Positions 33,611-43,732 of a stretch of 64,000 nucleotides of DNA are shown piece after piece (position 1 is the first letter of the stretch; every line of letters begins with the position of its first letter). The notes below the pieces were generated by a model. That model worked only from the letters and a program-made list of their open reading frames with translations. It had not been told where the DNA came from and did not search any database. This DNA comes from Erythrobacter sp. (lineage in GTDB: Bacteria > Pseudomonadota > Alphaproteobacteria > Sphingomonadales > Sphingomonadaceae): NCBI GenBank assembly GCA_024642565.1, contig JAHEAV010000009.1:1-64000 (forward strand), given 5' to 3'. The translations under genes were made by a program, and so were the position numbers.

Positions 33611-36442
33611 ATGGCCAAAAAGCAGCATCTCTATCTGGTCGACGGGTCCGCCTATATTTTTCGGGCCTATCACCGTCTTCCACCACTTACCAATCCCGAG
33701 GGTACGCCCGTCGGCGCGGTGTACGGGTATACGACCATGCTCTGGAAGCTGGCGCAGGATCTCGACGATGCCGATGGCCCGACCCATCTGGCGGTCATTC
33801 TCGACAAGTCCGGCAAGAGCTTCCGCAACGATATCTACCCGGAATACAAGGCCAACCGGCCGCCGCCGCCCGAAGATCTGGTGCCGCAATTCCCGCTGAT
33901 CCGCGATGCAACGCGTGCCTTCAGCCTGCCCTGTATCGAGGAACAGGGATTGGAAGCCGATGATCTGATCGCTTCCTATGCCCGGGCCGCCGCCAGGCGG
34001 GGCTGGGACGTGACGGTCGTCTCTTCGGACAAGGACCTGATGCAACTGGTTTCCAAGGGATCCGACGAAACCGGCACCATCGACATGCTCGATACAATGA
34101 AGAATCAGCGGATCGGCATTCCCGAAGTCGAGGAGAAATTCGGTGTCCCGCCGGAAAAGGTCGGTGACGTCCTCGCGCTGATGGGCGATTCGGTCGACAA
34201 TATCCCCGGCATTTACGGCGTAGGGCCGAAGACCGCGACCAAGCTGATCCAGGAATATGGCACTCTGACGTCTGCACTGGATGCGGCACCACAGATGAAA
34301 CCTTCCAAACTGCAGGAACGGTTGGTGGACGGGCGAGCGATGGCAGAGCTCAGCCGCGTGCTGGTCACGCTGAAGGAAGATTGCGACCTGCCGCTTCCAC
34401 TCGAAGACTTTCTGCTAGACGGCGTTCCGCCGGAACCGCTCGCTCAATTTCTGGAAATGCATGGATTCGCCAGCCTGTTGAAACGGCTTGATGCTGGCCG
34501 TGGCAGCCCCGAACGGAAGACCAACCTCAATCCGGCCAAGCGGGTCAATTCTGGCGCAGCCGCGGGCATCCGGCAAACGCTTGCGGAGATGCCCGCAGTG
34601 GATCGCAGCGCTTATGCCTGCGTACAGGATATAGAAACCCTGAACCAATGGATCAGCCGCGCCTTTGCCGCGCGCGAAGTGGCGGTGGACACCGAAACCA
34701 GTTCGCTAGATGCGATGCAAGCCGAACTGGTCGGGGTCAGCCTGGGACTTGGCCCCAACGATGCCTGCTACATCCCGCTGGCGCATGGCGGCCATGATCT
34801 GTTGTCGGAAAAGCCGAAGCAGGTTGACCGCGAAGCTGCGATCATGGCGCTGAAACCGCTGCTGGAAAGTGATGCGGTCATCAAGATCGGTCAGAATATC
34901 AAATATGATCTCAATGTGCTGGCCCGGTACGGGATCGAAATATCGCCCATTGAGGACACGATGGTCATCAGCTTCGACCTCGACGCCGGACGGTCCGAGG
35001 AAGGAATTGGCGGCGGGCACGGGATGGACGAATTGTCCCAGCGCCATCTCGGCCATACGCCGATCGCCTTCAAGGATGTCTGCGGGACCGGCAAGAAAGC
35101 AATATCCTTCGGGGAGGTCGCTCTGGATCGGGCGACCGAATATGCCGCCGAAGATGCCGAAATCACCTGGCGGCTCTATCAGCAGCTCCGGCCGCGCTTG
35201 GCCGAAGAAGGCGGAACAAAGATCTATGAAAGAACCGACCGCCCGTTGATACCGGTGGTGGCAAGGATGGAGCGCGAGGGGGTAAAGGTTGACCGCGCCA
35301 GCCTGGCGAAACTTTCGGAGGAATTCTCCACCGAAATTGCCAAGCTGGAAGGCGAAATTCATAATCTGGCCGGAACGCCATTTACCATTGGCAGCCCCAA
35401 GCAATTGGGCGACGTGCTGTTCGATACGCTGGGCTACAAAGGTGGCCGGAAAGGCAAGAGCGGCCAATATTCGACCGATCAGGCGGTGCTGGAAAGGCTT
35501 TCCGGCGAAGGCGCGCCAATCGCCAATAAAGTACTGGAATGGCGGCAATTATCGAAACTGAAGTCAACCTATACCGACGCCTTGCAAGCGGCGATCAACC
35601 CACGCACGGGCCGCGTACACACCAGCTATTCGCTTGTTGGTGCACAGACCGGGCGGCTTTCCTCGACCGATCCCAATCTCCAGAACATCCCGATCCGCTC
35701 CGCAATCGGGCGGCAAATTCGTGAAAGCTTTGTCGCTGAACCGGGCAATGTCCTGCTGTCTGCCGACTACAGCCAGATCGAGCTGCGGCTGGCGGCGCAT
35801 ATGGCCGATGTCCCCGAACTGAAGGCTGCTTTCGCCGAAGGTGAGGATATTCACGCCCGCACCGCACGCGAAATGTATGGCGAAGTTACCCGCGACACGC
35901 GCGCGCAGGCAAAGACCATCAATTTCGCGATCCTCTATGGCATTTCGCGTTGGGGCCTGGCGGGGCGGCTGGGGGTCGAACCGGACGAAGCACAAGCGAT
36001 CATTGACCGGTATTTCCAGCGCTTCCCCGGCATCCAGAACTACATCCACTCGACCTTGGAATCGGTGCGGGAACGCGGATATTCGGAAACCCTGTTCGGC
36101 CGCAAGACCTGGTTCCCACGGATCAATTCCAAGAACCCCAACGAACGCCAGGGCAGCGAACGGGCCGCGATCAACGCGCCAATCCAGGGGACCAGCGCCG
36201 ACATCATCAAGCGGGCCATGGCGCGAATGCTTCCGGCTTTGGCCAAGGCTGACCTGGGCCACGTGCGCATGTTGCTGCAGGTGCATGACGAACTTGTGTT
36301 CGAATTGCCGGAGGCGGATGTTGCTGCGGCGAGCGTGGTGATCGAAGAGGTGATGGCTGGTGCAGCCAAGCCCGCCGCCCCGCTTTCGGTTCCGCTTGGC
36401 GTCGAGATCGGCAGCGGCGCAAGCTGGGGGGCCGCACACTGA
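33611..36442 (+). CDS. polA: DNA polymerase I
   Basis: About 943 residues, the normal three-domain enzyme: 5'-3' exonuclease (residues 1 to about 300), 3'-5' exonuclease (about 340-540) with its DTETSS motif intact, and family A polymerase with SADYSQIELRLAAH and VHDELVFELP. It fills gaps and removes primers in replication and repair. The start at MAKKQHLYLVDGS fits the family, though no good ribosome site precedes it; three in-frame ATGs at 33545-33563 would add 16-22 residues. A sensor kinase starts 20 bases after the stop and may be cotranscribed. Confidence 0.95.
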   Translation: MAKKQHLYLVDGSAYIFRAYHRLPPLTNPEGTPVGAVYGYTTMLWKLAQDLDDADGPTHLAVILDKSGKSFRNDIYPEYKANRPPPPEDLVPQFPLIRDATRAFSLPCIEEQGLEADDLIASYARAAARRGWDVTVVSSDKDLMQLVSKGSDETGTIDMLDTMKNQRIGIPEVEEKFGVPPEKVGDVLALMGDSVDNIPGIYGVGPKTATKLIQEYGTLTSALDAAPQMKPSKLQERLVDGRAMAELSRVLVTLKEDCDLPLPLEDFLLDGVPPEPLAQFLEMHGFASLLKRLDAGRGSPERKTNLNPAKRVNSGAAAGIRQTLAEMPAVDRSAYACVQDIETLNQWISRAFAAREVAVDTETSSLDAMQAELVGVSLGLGPNDACYIPLAHGGHDLLSEKPKQVDREAAIMALKPLLESDAVIKIGQNIKYDLNVLARYGIEISPIEDTMVISFDLDAGRSEEGIGGGHGMDELSQRHLGHTPIAFKDVCGTGKKAISFGEVALDRATEYAAEDAEITWRLYQQLRPRLAEEGGTKIYERTDRPLIPVVARMEREGVKVDRASLAKLSEEFSTEIAKLEGEIHNLAGTPFTIGSPKQLGDVLFDTLGYKGGRKGKSGQYSTDQAVLERLSGEGAPIANKVLEWRQLSKLKSTYTDALQAAINPRTGRVHTSYSLVGAQTGRLSSTDPNLQNIPIRSAIGRQIRESFVAEPGNVLLSADYSQIELRLAAHMADVPELKAAFAEGEDIHARTAREMYGEVTRDTRAQAKTINFAILYGISRWGLAGRLGVEPDEAQAIIDRYFQRFPGIQNYIHSTLESVRERGYSETLFGRKTWFPRINSKNPNERQGSERAAINAPIQGTSADIIKRAMARMLPALAKADLGHVRMLLQVHDELVFELPEADVAAASVVIEEVMAGAAKPAAPLSVPLGVEIGSGASWGAAH

Positions 36443-36462
36443 CGGACAGTTTCACCAAAGCT

Positions 36463-37731
36463 GTGCCTCCGCGGACGCGCAAGAGCCATGCGCGCTGGGC
36501 GAATCTTGCCCTTTTGGCCGTGATCGGGGCCGCGCTGATTGCCGGGCTATTTTTTGCGTTTCAGACGATCGAGGCCGAACGCACCGAGCGCGAACAGGTC
36601 CGCCGGACCAATGAAGTGCTGCTGGAATTGCGCAGCCTGAGCAGCGCCGCACTGAACGCCGAAACCGGCCAGCGTGGCTATCTCATCACGCTCGACCGCC
36701 GTTACCTGCAACCCTATCTTCAAGGGCGGGAGGAATACAGGCCGACACTGGCGCGCCTGCGCGCCTTGATTGGTGACGAAGCAACAGTGCGGCAAGCGGC
36801 GCTGCTCGACGAAATCGACACGCTGACAGCCGCCAAATTCGCGGAAATGGGCGAATCGGTGCAACTGCTTCAGAACGCGCAATTGCTCGACGCGCGGCGC
36901 AAAGTGCTGAGCGATGAAGGTCAGGAAGTCATGACCCGCCTGCGTCAGGCGATCCACGAAATGGAAACAATCGAAAGCCAGCTACTGGACGAAGCAGCCA
37001 ACCATACGGCTGAGGCAGAGAGCCGGGTACTCCCGCTGCTTTCCGGCGTAATGGCATTGCTGCTGGTTGCTCTAATCATGGGCTATCTGCTGGTTGTCCG
37101 CACCGCCCGGGCAGAGGCGCAGGCGCATCAGGCAGCGGCACTGCGCGAAGCGCGGGACCGGGCGGACTTGCTCGCCCGCGAACTCAATCACCGGGTCAAG
37201 AACCTGTTTGCCGTGGCACTGGCGATTGTGCAGATGAGCGGGCGAGACGATCCGGACGCACAGCCTGTGGTTGGCCGGATTTCCGAACGAATTCGTGCGC
37301 TGCTGACTGCGCATGAAGTGACGCAGGGCACCTCCGGCCAGCCGGTTGGATCACTGCGCGCGCTCGTTGAAACCACTCTGGCGCCTTACCGGTCGGAGAA
37401 TACGCGTGCCGATATTTCGGGGCCAGAGATACTCTTGCCAGAAAAACAAGTCACCCCGCTGGGTCTGGTGCTGCATGAACTGACCACCAACGCCGTCAAA
37501 TATGGTGCCTGGGCGAAGGATGGCGTGGTGTCCGTTGATTGGCGGGTGGATGATGGCAGTGTCGTGCTTGACTGGTGGGAACATGGCCTGGCTTTCTCCG
37601 GCGAACCGGAACACAAGGGCTTTGGCAGTATGCTGATGGTTAGTGCGGCCCGCCAGTTGGGCGGGACGATCGAGCGGAGTTTTGATGCCCAAGGCCTGCA
37701 TGTCCGGATCGAGATCGCCTACCACGCGTGA
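36463..37731 (+). CDS. CHASE3 sensor HWE-family histidine kinase
   Basis: A 422-residue membrane kinase. Transmembrane segments near residues 14-33 and 185-207 flank a periplasmic CHASE3 domain with the NAETGQRGYLITLD motif (about residues 65-78). The cytoplasmic part has the HWE-type H-box ELNHRVKN and a WWEHGL segment in place of the usual N/G boxes, which marks the HWE/HisKA_2 group common in alphaproteobacteria. The start is a GTG. No response regulator is adjacent. It follows polA by 20 bases and precedes an MscS channel, so a link to membrane stress is possible. Confidence 0.88.
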   Translation: MPPRTRKSHARWANLALLAVIGAALIAGLFFAFQTIEAERTEREQVRRTNEVLLELRSLSSAALNAETGQRGYLITLDRRYLQPYLQGREEYRPTLARLRALIGDEATVRQAALLDEIDTLTAAKFAEMGESVQLLQNAQLLDARRKVLSDEGQEVMTRLRQAIHEMETIESQLLDEAANHTAEAESRVLPLLSGVMALLLVALIMGYLLVVRTARAEAQAHQAAALREARDRADLLARELNHRVKNLFAVALAIVQMSGRDDPDAQPVVGRISERIRALLTAHEVTQGTSGQPVGSLRALVETTLAPYRSENTRADISGPEILLPEKQVTPLGLVLHELTTNAVKYGAWAKDGVVSVDWRVDDGSVVLDWWEHGLAFSGEPEHKGFGSMLMVSAARQLGGTIERSFDAQGLHVRIEIAYHA

Positions 37732-37778
37732 CGGCCCAAGGGTTGTAACCATCGCCGGCAAGCCATAGTGGACAGGCC

Positions 37779-38861
37779 ATGTTCGAAAAATACTTCTCCC
37801 AGAACACGACAATCGCCTGGCCCCAGATCGCCGCTTCCGCAATCGCAGTCACATTTGTCGTAGCCGCAGCCTTGGTATTGCACCGGGTGCTGTTCACGAT
37901 ATTGCGGCGCATTGCCAATCTATCCGCCACCCCCGTAGACGGAATGGTGTTCGACCGGCTCCACAGCCCGCTGCGCTGGTCCTTCGTTGCCATCGGTATT
38001 TCAGTGCTTTCGGCGCATGACGCCGAAATTGCTTCTGTATGGAATATCCTGTCGGCCTTTGCCGTACCCGCGCTGCTTGGCTGGGTTACGCTATCGATTA
38101 CCCGCGCCTTCACCGATACGCTCGATTACAAGGCAGAAATATCCGAAGACCCGGTCGCTGCGCGTAGCCGCAAGACCAGGATCGCAATCCTGTCGCGCAC
38201 CGCCACCTTTGCCATTGTCGTGGTTACAGTCGGCCTGATGCTGTTCGCGATTCCGGCCGTGCGCCAGATCGGGGTGACCTTGATGGCTTCGGCCGGTCTT
38301 GCGGCCCTGGCCGTGGGTGCAGCGGCCCAGCCCGCGCTCAAATCGCTTATCGCAGGTCTGCAGATGGCAATCACCGAACCAATTCGCCTGGGGGATCTTG
38401 TGGTGGTGGACGGTCAGACCGGCCGCGTCGAGGAAATCCGCATGAGTTTTGTCATCGTGCGCACATGGGACGAACGCTCTGTCATTGTGCCGACATCCCG
38501 TTTTATCGACAGCAGTTTTGAAAATTGGTCGCGCAAGAATGAAATGCTGTCCGGGCCAGTATTCCTGCACCTTGACCCCGCCGCCGAAGTCTCGCGGATT
38601 CGCGCCGAATTCGAACGCTTCGTTGCCAGCCGGCCGGATTGGGACAAGCGCACGGCCACTCTGGTTATGACCGCGGCCCATCCGGAAAGCATCGAACTGC
38701 GCCTGGCGGTCAGTTCGGCCACCATCGGCGAATTGTTCAATTTACGCTGCGCCGTCCGCGAACACATGGTCGAATGGTTGCGCATGGAAATGCCGCACGC
38801 CTTGATCCGGCACCGGCTGGAAGTCGAAGCCGCCAACGCGCGTGTGATAGGTACGGAATAG
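37779..38861 (+). CDS. Mechanosensitive ion channel, MscS family
   Basis: A 360-residue inner-membrane channel with four predicted helices. The pore helix reads GLAALAVGAAAQPALKSLIAGL, the Gly/Ala-rich TM3 signature, followed by the beta domain with RLGDLVVVDGQTGRVEEI. MscS-type channels open on membrane tension to release solutes at hypo-osmotic shock. It lies 47 bases after the HWE kinase on the same strand and ends 5 bases from the convergent CDC48 gene. Confidence 0.92.
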   Translation: MFEKYFSQNTTIAWPQIAASAIAVTFVVAAALVLHRVLFTILRRIANLSATPVDGMVFDRLHSPLRWSFVAIGISVLSAHDAEIASVWNILSAFAVPALLGWVTLSITRAFTDTLDYKAEISEDPVAARSRKTRIAILSRTATFAIVVVTVGLMLFAIPAVRQIGVTLMASAGLAALAVGAAAQPALKSLIAGLQMAITEPIRLGDLVVVDGQTGRVEEIRMSFVIVRTWDERSVIVPTSRFIDSSFENWSRKNEMLSGPVFLHLDPAAEVSRIRAEFERFVASRPDWDKRTATLVMTAAHPESIELRLAVSSATIGELFNLRCAVREHMVEWLRMEMPHALIRHRLEVEAANARVIGTE

Positions 38862-38866
38862 CCTCT

Positions 38867-41173
38867 CTAGCTGTGCTTCTTGTCGCGCGTTGATTCAACC
38901 ATCCCGTCAAAAACAAAGCCGATCGGATTGACCTCTGCAGCGCGTTTTTTCAGCTCGCCGCGCATACTCTTGTATTCGGCCTCCATCTGCTCGGTAACCG
39001 TTGCACGCGAATCATCGAGTGCCTTGGCGAAGTCAGCGGCGCTAACCCGCTTAACGCCGCCGCCTGCGCGGCGCAGAGCGTTGAGGCCAGCCCTGCGGAC
39101 GACATCCTCCAGATCGGCCCCGGTGAAGCGGTCGGTCTTCGCCGCGACATCCTTCAGCTTCACATCCTTGCCCAGCGGCATGTTCCGGGTGTGGATCTTG
39201 AGGATATGCTCCCGGCCCGGTTCGTCCGGTGTGCCGACATAGACCAGTTCATCGAACCGCCCCGGCCGCAACAGCGCCGGATCGACCAGCGTTGGCCGGT
39301 TGGTCGCGCCAATCACCACCACGGACTGCAATTCCTCCAGCCCGTCCATTTCGGCAAGGATAGTGTTCACCACACGCCCGGTTACTTGCGGTTCGCCCTG
39401 ACCACTACCGCGGGCCGGGACCAGCGAGTCAATCTCGTCGATAAAGATCACGCAGGGTGCAACTGCCCGGGCACGAGCGAACATCCGGGCGATCTGCTGC
39501 TCGCTTTCACCATACCATTTTGACAGAAGGTCAGAGCTTTTCATGGAAATGAAATTGGCCTCGGCCTCCTTCGCCACCGCCTTCGCCAGCAAGGTCTTGC
39601 CGGTGCCGGGTGGGCCATAGAGCAGGAAACCCTTGGCGGGACGGATGCCGAGGCGGCGGAAGGCTTCGGCATTTTTGAGCGGCAGTTCGATGCCCTCTTT
39701 CAGCTTGTCGACCGCGTCTGCCACGCCGCCGATATCATCCCAGTTTACGTTGGGCACCTGCACCATAACCTCACGCATGGCGCTGGGCTGGATGCGCCGC
39801 AATGCGCTGAGGAAATCTTCGCGGGTAACGCAAAGTTCCTCCAGCACTTCTGGTGGGATTGTGCGTTCATCGAGATCGATCTTGTGCATGATCCCGCGCA
39901 CAGCATCAATCGCCGCTTCCCGGGCCAGAGCAGCAAGGTCGGCTCCGACAAAGCCATGCGTAACCCGGGCCAGTTCGGCAAGATCGACCTTATCGCCCAG
40001 CGGCATCCCGCGCGTGTGGATCGCCAGGATTTCCCGGCGCCCTTTCGCATCGGGCACTCCGATCACGATTTCACGGTCAAATCGTCCCGGGCGCCGCAGG
40101 GCCTCGTCGATTGCGTCTGGCCGATTGGTGGCCGCGATCACCACCAGATTGGAACGTGCGGCCAGACCGTCCATCAGCGTCAGCAACTGCGCAACCAGCC
40201 GCTTTTCCGCCTCACCATGCACCTGTGTGCGCTTGGGTGCGATCGAATCGATTTCATCGATGAAAATAATCGCCGGTGCCGCCCGGGTCGCTTCCTCGAA
40301 CACTTCGCGCAAACGCTTCTCGCTCTCACCATAACCGGACCCCATGATCTCCGGGCCGTTGATCGTGAAGAATTCCGCATCGCTTTCGTTGGCGACAGCT
40401 TGGGCCAGGCGGGTTTTGCCGGTTCCCGGCGGGCCGTGCAGCAACACTCCCTTGGGCGGATCAACACCAAGGCGGGTGAACAATTCCGGATAGCGCAGAG
40501 GCAATTCAACCATTTCGCGCAACTGTTGAATCGTGTCCTGCATACCGCCGACATCATCATAATTGACCACCGCACGGCCATCGCGCGGCTCTTCGAACTC
40601 GGCGCGAAGTTCAACTTCGGTGTTCTCGTCGATATGGACGATACCCTTTGGCGCGGTGGAAACCACGGTCAGGCGGATTTGCGTAAGCGCATAGGCCGGC
40701 GTGTTGAACATACGCCGCACTTCAGGCGGCATGTTCTGCACAGGCTGCTGCCCCGTGGTGGCAACCAGATCGCCCGCGACAACGGGCCGCCGGAAGAAAT
40801 TGCGCTTCAGCGCCTGGGTCGGCCCCTGAAGCCGCATCTCGCGCTGCGCCGGCGCGAAGACGACGCGGGTTGCGGGGCGCGATGTGGCAACCACAATCGT
40901 TACATGTTCGCCAGAGCCGACTTCGGCATTGCCGCGTTGGAGACCGTCCAGCCTGACGATTTCGAGCGCCTGATCCTCGTCATAGGCAGACATGGCGATT
41001 GCCGGCGTGCTGCGTTTGCCGGTGATTTCCACCACATCGCCTTCGGTGATACCCAATGCCTGAAAGGCTGACCGCGGCAGCCGGGCGATGCCCTGGCCGC
41101 TCTCCTCTTGCCGCGCCGCGGCTACCTGCAGCCGCACTTTCTTCTCGTCTACCAAGGCTTCGGTTTCCGCCAT
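38867..41173 (-). CDS. CDC48/p97-type AAA+ ATPase
   Basis: A 768-residue double-AAA ATPase of the CDC48 subfamily. The order is an N-terminal double-psi-barrel substrate domain (residues about 15-190), D1 with Walker [13 protein letters not shown] and Walker [13 protein letters not shown], and D2 with Walker [13 protein letters not shown] and Walker [13 protein letters not shown]. Arg-finger regions RPGRFD are present in both. CDC48 unfolds proteins in archaea and eukaryotes; bacterial copies occur in some alphaproteobacteria, and their clients are not known. GGAG precedes the ATG. No proteasome or ubiquitin-like gene is in the window. Confidence 0.93.
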   Translation of the reverse strand: MAETEALVDEKKVRLQVAAARQEESGQGIARLPRSAFQALGITEGDVVEITGKRSTPAIAMSAYDEDQALEIVRLDGLQRGNAEVGSGEHVTIVVATSRPATRVVFAPAQREMRLQGPTQALKRNFFRRPVVAGDLVATTGQQPVQNMPPEVRRMFNTPAYALTQIRLTVVSTAPKGIVHIDENTEVELRAEFEEPRDGRAVVNYDDVGGMQDTIQQLREMVELPLRYPELFTRLGVDPPKGVLLHGPPGTGKTRLAQAVANESDAEFFTINGPEIMGSGYGESEKRLREVFEEATRAAPAIIFIDEIDSIAPKRTQVHGEAEKRLVAQLLTLMDGLAARSNLVVIAATNRPDAIDEALRRPGRFDREIVIGVPDAKGRREILAIHTRGMPLGDKVDLAELARVTHGFVGADLAALAREAAIDAVRGIMHKIDLDERTIPPEVLEELCVTREDFLSALRRIQPSAMREVMVQVPNVNWDDIGGVADAVDKLKEGIELPLKNAEAFRRLGIRPAKGFLLYGPPGTGKTLLAKAVAKEAEANFISMKSSDLLSKWYGESEQQIARMFARARAVAPCVIFIDEIDSLVPARGSGQGEPQVTGRVVNTILAEMDGLEELQSVVVIGATNRPTLVDPALLRPGRFDELVYVGTPDEPGREHILKIHTRNMPLGKDVKLKDVAAKTDRFTGADLEDVVRRAGLNALRRAGGGVKRVSAADFAKALDDSRATVTEQMEAEYKSMRGELKKRAAEVNPIGFVFDGMVESTRDKKHS

Positions 41174-41305
41174 CAGGGGCTTGCTCCTGCTATCGTTCCG
41201 GTCTCTGTCGAATCCTAGCTAGGTACCCATGGCGGCGTATGCAAACGAAGCTTGGTCTGATCGGCTGCAGGAACGGATGAATTGCCGCCGGATTGCACAA
41301 CACAG
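41174..41305. other. Upstream region of the CDC48 gene
   Basis: No gene seen. It should hold the CDC48 promoter; TTGCAT and TAGCTA 17 bases apart on the minus strand are a weak candidate. Together with the adjoining small-RNA candidate this makes a 476-base gene-free region up to 41649. Confidence 0.3.
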
Positions 41306-41336
41306 AAAAAAGGCCCGGTCGTTGCCGACCGGGCCT
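41306..41336 (-). terminator. Strong intrinsic terminator without an annotated upstream gene
   Basis: AGGCCCGGTCG (41311-41321) pairs with CGACCGGGCCT (41326-41336) around TTGC, and on the minus strand is followed by TTTTTT. The nearest minus-strand gene upstream is metK, which is more than 2 kb away behind plus-strand genes. The terminator therefore points to a short unannotated transcript. Confidence 0.85.
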
Positions 41337-41474
41337 GAAAAGTCTTGGGAGAGGATGCCTAAAAGGCCTGTTCTCTATGTCGGCGAACCATTTTTTGTGC
41401 AAGTGCGAAAAGCGCAGTAGGTGTTGCGTATTATGCAACACTCAGTTTAAACTGATTCAATAGATTGTATTATA
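41306..41474 (-). ncRNA. Candidate small RNA between cdc48 and the CoA transferase
   Basis: On the minus strand a perfect -10 TATAAT (41474-41469) is followed about 130 bases later by a strong intrinsic terminator (11-bp stem 41311-41336, then TTTTTT), with no gene on that strand between them. The predicted transcript of about 155 bases can form GTGTTGC/GCAACAC and CAGTTTAAACTG hairpins. The -35 is poor. A 10-codon frame beginning MVRRHR lies inside it but has no clear ribosome site. No known RNA family is recognised. Confidence 0.5.
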
Positions 41475-41649
41475 ACACTCTTTTTTCGGCACTAAGCCGG
41501 GATTGCGGAATAAAAATTCCTTTCCCAATGGTTGCTGTTGCATCGCACCATATTTATGCCCTTCAATGCTGGGCAAGACAGACTATCGCGCCGAGGGGTG
41601 ACAGCGATGTGGCCCTGCTCTAGAAAAATGCCGATTGACTGGAGATTCC

Positions 41650-42357
41650 ATGAACAAGATTTTCCCTGACGCCGCATCCGCTCTCGACGGAGTTCTGGCT
41701 GACAATATGCTGATTGCTTCGGGCGGCTTTGGCCTCTGCGGCATACCCGAACGCCTGCTCGATGCGATCCGCGACAGCGGCGTAACCGGCCTGACCTTTG
41801 CCAGCAACAACGCCGGCATCGATAATGAAGGGATCGGCAAGCTGCTGCGCACCCGACAAGTCAAGAAGATGATCTCCTCCTATGTCGGGGAAAACAAGGA
41901 GTTTGAAAGGCAGTTCCTCGCAGGCGAACTTGAGGTCGAATTTTGCCCCCAGGGAACCCTTGCCGAACGGATGCGTGCGGGCGGCGCCGGTATTCCCGGT
42001 TTCTACACCAAGACCGGCGTCGGCACCCAAGTTGCTGAAGGCAAGGAAGTGAAACGCTTCAATGGCGAGGATTACATCCTCGAAGAAGGCATTTTCGCCG
42101 ATCTGGCCATCGTCAAGGCGTGGAAGGCCGATGAAACCGGCAACCTCGTCTTCCGCAAAACGGCGCGCAATTTCAATCTGCCCGCCGCGACATGTGGCAA
42201 GGTATGCCTGGTCGAAGTTGAAGAAATTGTTCCTGTCGGCAGCCTCAATCCGGACTGCATCCATTTGCCCGGTGTCTATGTCCAACGGATGATCGTTGGC
42301 GCGCCATATGACAAGCAAATCGAATTTCGAACGGTGCGCGAAAGGGAGTCGGCTTGA
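41650..42357 (+). CDS. scoA: 3-oxoacid CoA-transferase subunit A
   Basis: A 235-residue alpha subunit of a two-subunit CoA transferase (SCOT/AtoD type) that moves CoA between succinyl-CoA and 3-oxoacids. The [10 protein letters not shown] segment near the N-terminus and [16 protein letters not shown] are family signatures. GGAG lies 9 bases before the ATG; a TTG five codons earlier is open. The stop overlaps the subunit B start (TGATG), so the subunits are made together. Confidence 0.92.
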   Translation: MNKIFPDAASALDGVLADNMLIASGGFGLCGIPERLLDAIRDSGVTGLTFASNNAGIDNEGIGKLLRTRQVKKMISSYVGENKEFERQFLAGELEVEFCPQGTLAERMRAGGAGIPGFYTKTGVGTQVAEGKEVKRFNGEDYILEEGIFADLAIVKAWKADETGNLVFRKTARNFNLPAATCGKVCLVEVEEIVPVGSLNPDCIHLPGVYVQRMIVGAPYDKQIEFRTVRERESA

Positions 42358-43022
42358 TGACCGTCGATAATAATCAAACCAAGGGCTGGACCCGTGACGA
42401 GATGGCAGCCCGTGCCGCACGCGAGCTTCAAGACGGATATTACGTCAATCTTGGCATCGGCATTCCCACGCTGGTCGCCAATCACATTCCGGCAGACATG
42501 CATGTGACCTTGCAGTCCGAAAATGGAATGCTGGGCATCGGCCCCTTCCCCTATGATGACGAGGTCGATGCTGATCTGATCAATGCCGGCAAGCAGACCA
42601 TCAGCGAATTGCCCAACAGTGCCTATTTCGACAGCGCGGCCAGCTTTGCCATGATTCGTGGCGGACACATCGACCTGACTGTGCTCGGCGCCATGGAAGT
42701 GGCCGAAAATGGCGATATTGCCAACTGGATGGTCCCGGGCAAGATGATCAAGGGCATGGGCGGCGCGATGGACCTTGTCGCCGGGGTCAAGAAGATCATC
42801 GTGGTGATGGAACATGTTGCCAAGGATGGCAGCCCCAAATTCATTCCGGAATGCACCCTGCCGCTGACCGGGCGCAATGTGGTGGACATGGTCATCACCG
42901 ACCTTGCCGTGTTCCATCGGCCCGACCACCAGAGCCCGTTCGAACTGGTTGAACTTGCCCCTGGGGTCACGGCCGAAGAAGTCGCCGCGAAAACGACTGC
43001 CCATTATCTGGCCAAAGGCTAG
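42357..43022 (+). CDS. scoB: 3-oxoacid CoA-transferase subunit B
   Basis: A 221-residue beta subunit with the [13 protein letters not shown] opening and the catalytic glutamate in SENGMLGIG (around residue 50). The [19 protein letters not shown] stretch is also typical. It completes the SCOT-type enzyme that activates acetoacetate and similar acids for oxidation. The ATG at 42357 overlaps the subunit A stop; a TTG one codon earlier is possible. The GST gene begins 5 bases after its stop. Confidence 0.93.
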   Translation: MTVDNNQTKGWTRDEMAARAARELQDGYYVNLGIGIPTLVANHIPADMHVTLQSENGMLGIGPFPYDDEVDADLINAGKQTISELPNSAYFDSAASFAMIRGGHIDLTVLGAMEVAENGDIANWMVPGKMIKGMGGAMDLVAGVKKIIVVMEHVAKDGSPKFIPECTLPLTGRNVVDMVITDLAVFHRPDHQSPFELVELAPGVTAEEVAAKTTAHYLAKG

Positions 43023-43026
43023 TGCG

Positions 43027-43710
43027 GTGCCCTACACGCTAATCACCGCCAACCGGAATTACTCAAGCTGGTCCTTGCGGCCATGGGTGCTGATGAAGGC
43101 GCTGGGCATTGATTTTGCCGACCGGATCGAACCTTTTGCCAGCCCGGATAATTACCAGGAATTCCGATCGTTCTCGCCGACCGGACAAGTCCCGGTGTTG
43201 CTGGATGGCGAAAAGGCAGTGTGGGATTCGCTCGGTATCACGCTGTATCTGGCCGATCGGCATGAAGGCATCTGGCCCGCGGATGCCGGGGCACGCAGGT
43301 TTGCGCAATGCGGTGTCAGCGAAATGCATGGCGGCTTTTCCGCCCTGCGCAATCAATGCACCATGAACGTGGGCGTTCGGGTAAAACCCCATCCGCCAGC
43401 CGATGCTCTGAAGCGCGATATCGCCCGGCTGGAAGAACTGTTCACCAAAGGGCTAACGGAATTCGGCGGGCCATGGCTGGCCGGTGCGGAATTTTCTGCG
43501 CTTGACGCATTCTTTGCGCCCGTGGCTTTTCGCATTCGCACCTATGGCCTTGATGTGGGCGCGGGGCAGGCCTGGACCGAACGCATGCTCGCCCATCCGG
43601 CGATGCGGCAATGGGAAGATGAAGCGCTGCGCGAAGAATGGCGCGAGATTACGCATGAAGAAGAACTGCGCGCGGCCGGCATGGTAATGGAGGATTTCCG
43701 CACACCATAG
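43027..43710 (+). CDS. Glutathione S-transferase family protein
   Basis: A 227-residue GST with an N-terminal thioredoxin-like domain (ITANRNYSSWSLRPWVLMKA; the Ser/Trp pair is the likely glutathione site), the cis-proline region TGQVPVLLDG, and an all-helical C-terminal half. The start is a GTG 5 bases after scoB, so it belongs to the same operon. The substrate is unknown; co-transcription with a CoA transferase hints at catabolic or detoxifying use. Confidence 0.87.
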   Translation: MPYTLITANRNYSSWSLRPWVLMKALGIDFADRIEPFASPDNYQEFRSFSPTGQVPVLLDGEKAVWDSLGITLYLADRHEGIWPADAGARRFAQCGVSEMHGGFSALRNQCTMNVGVRVKPHPPADALKRDIARLEELFTKGLTEFGGPWLAGAEFSALDAFFAPVAFRIRTYGLDVGAGQAWTERMLAHPAMRQWEDEALREEWREITHEEELRAAGMVMEDFRTP

Positions 43711-43732
43711 CCGGGCCAGCGCCCATTCTCCG

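Noticed and set aside
41190..41441. 83-codon minus-strand frame across the terminator before cdc48
   Set aside because: It runs through a strong intrinsic terminator and the cdc48 promoter region, and starts with TTG without a ribosome site; a non-coding RNA explains the signals better.
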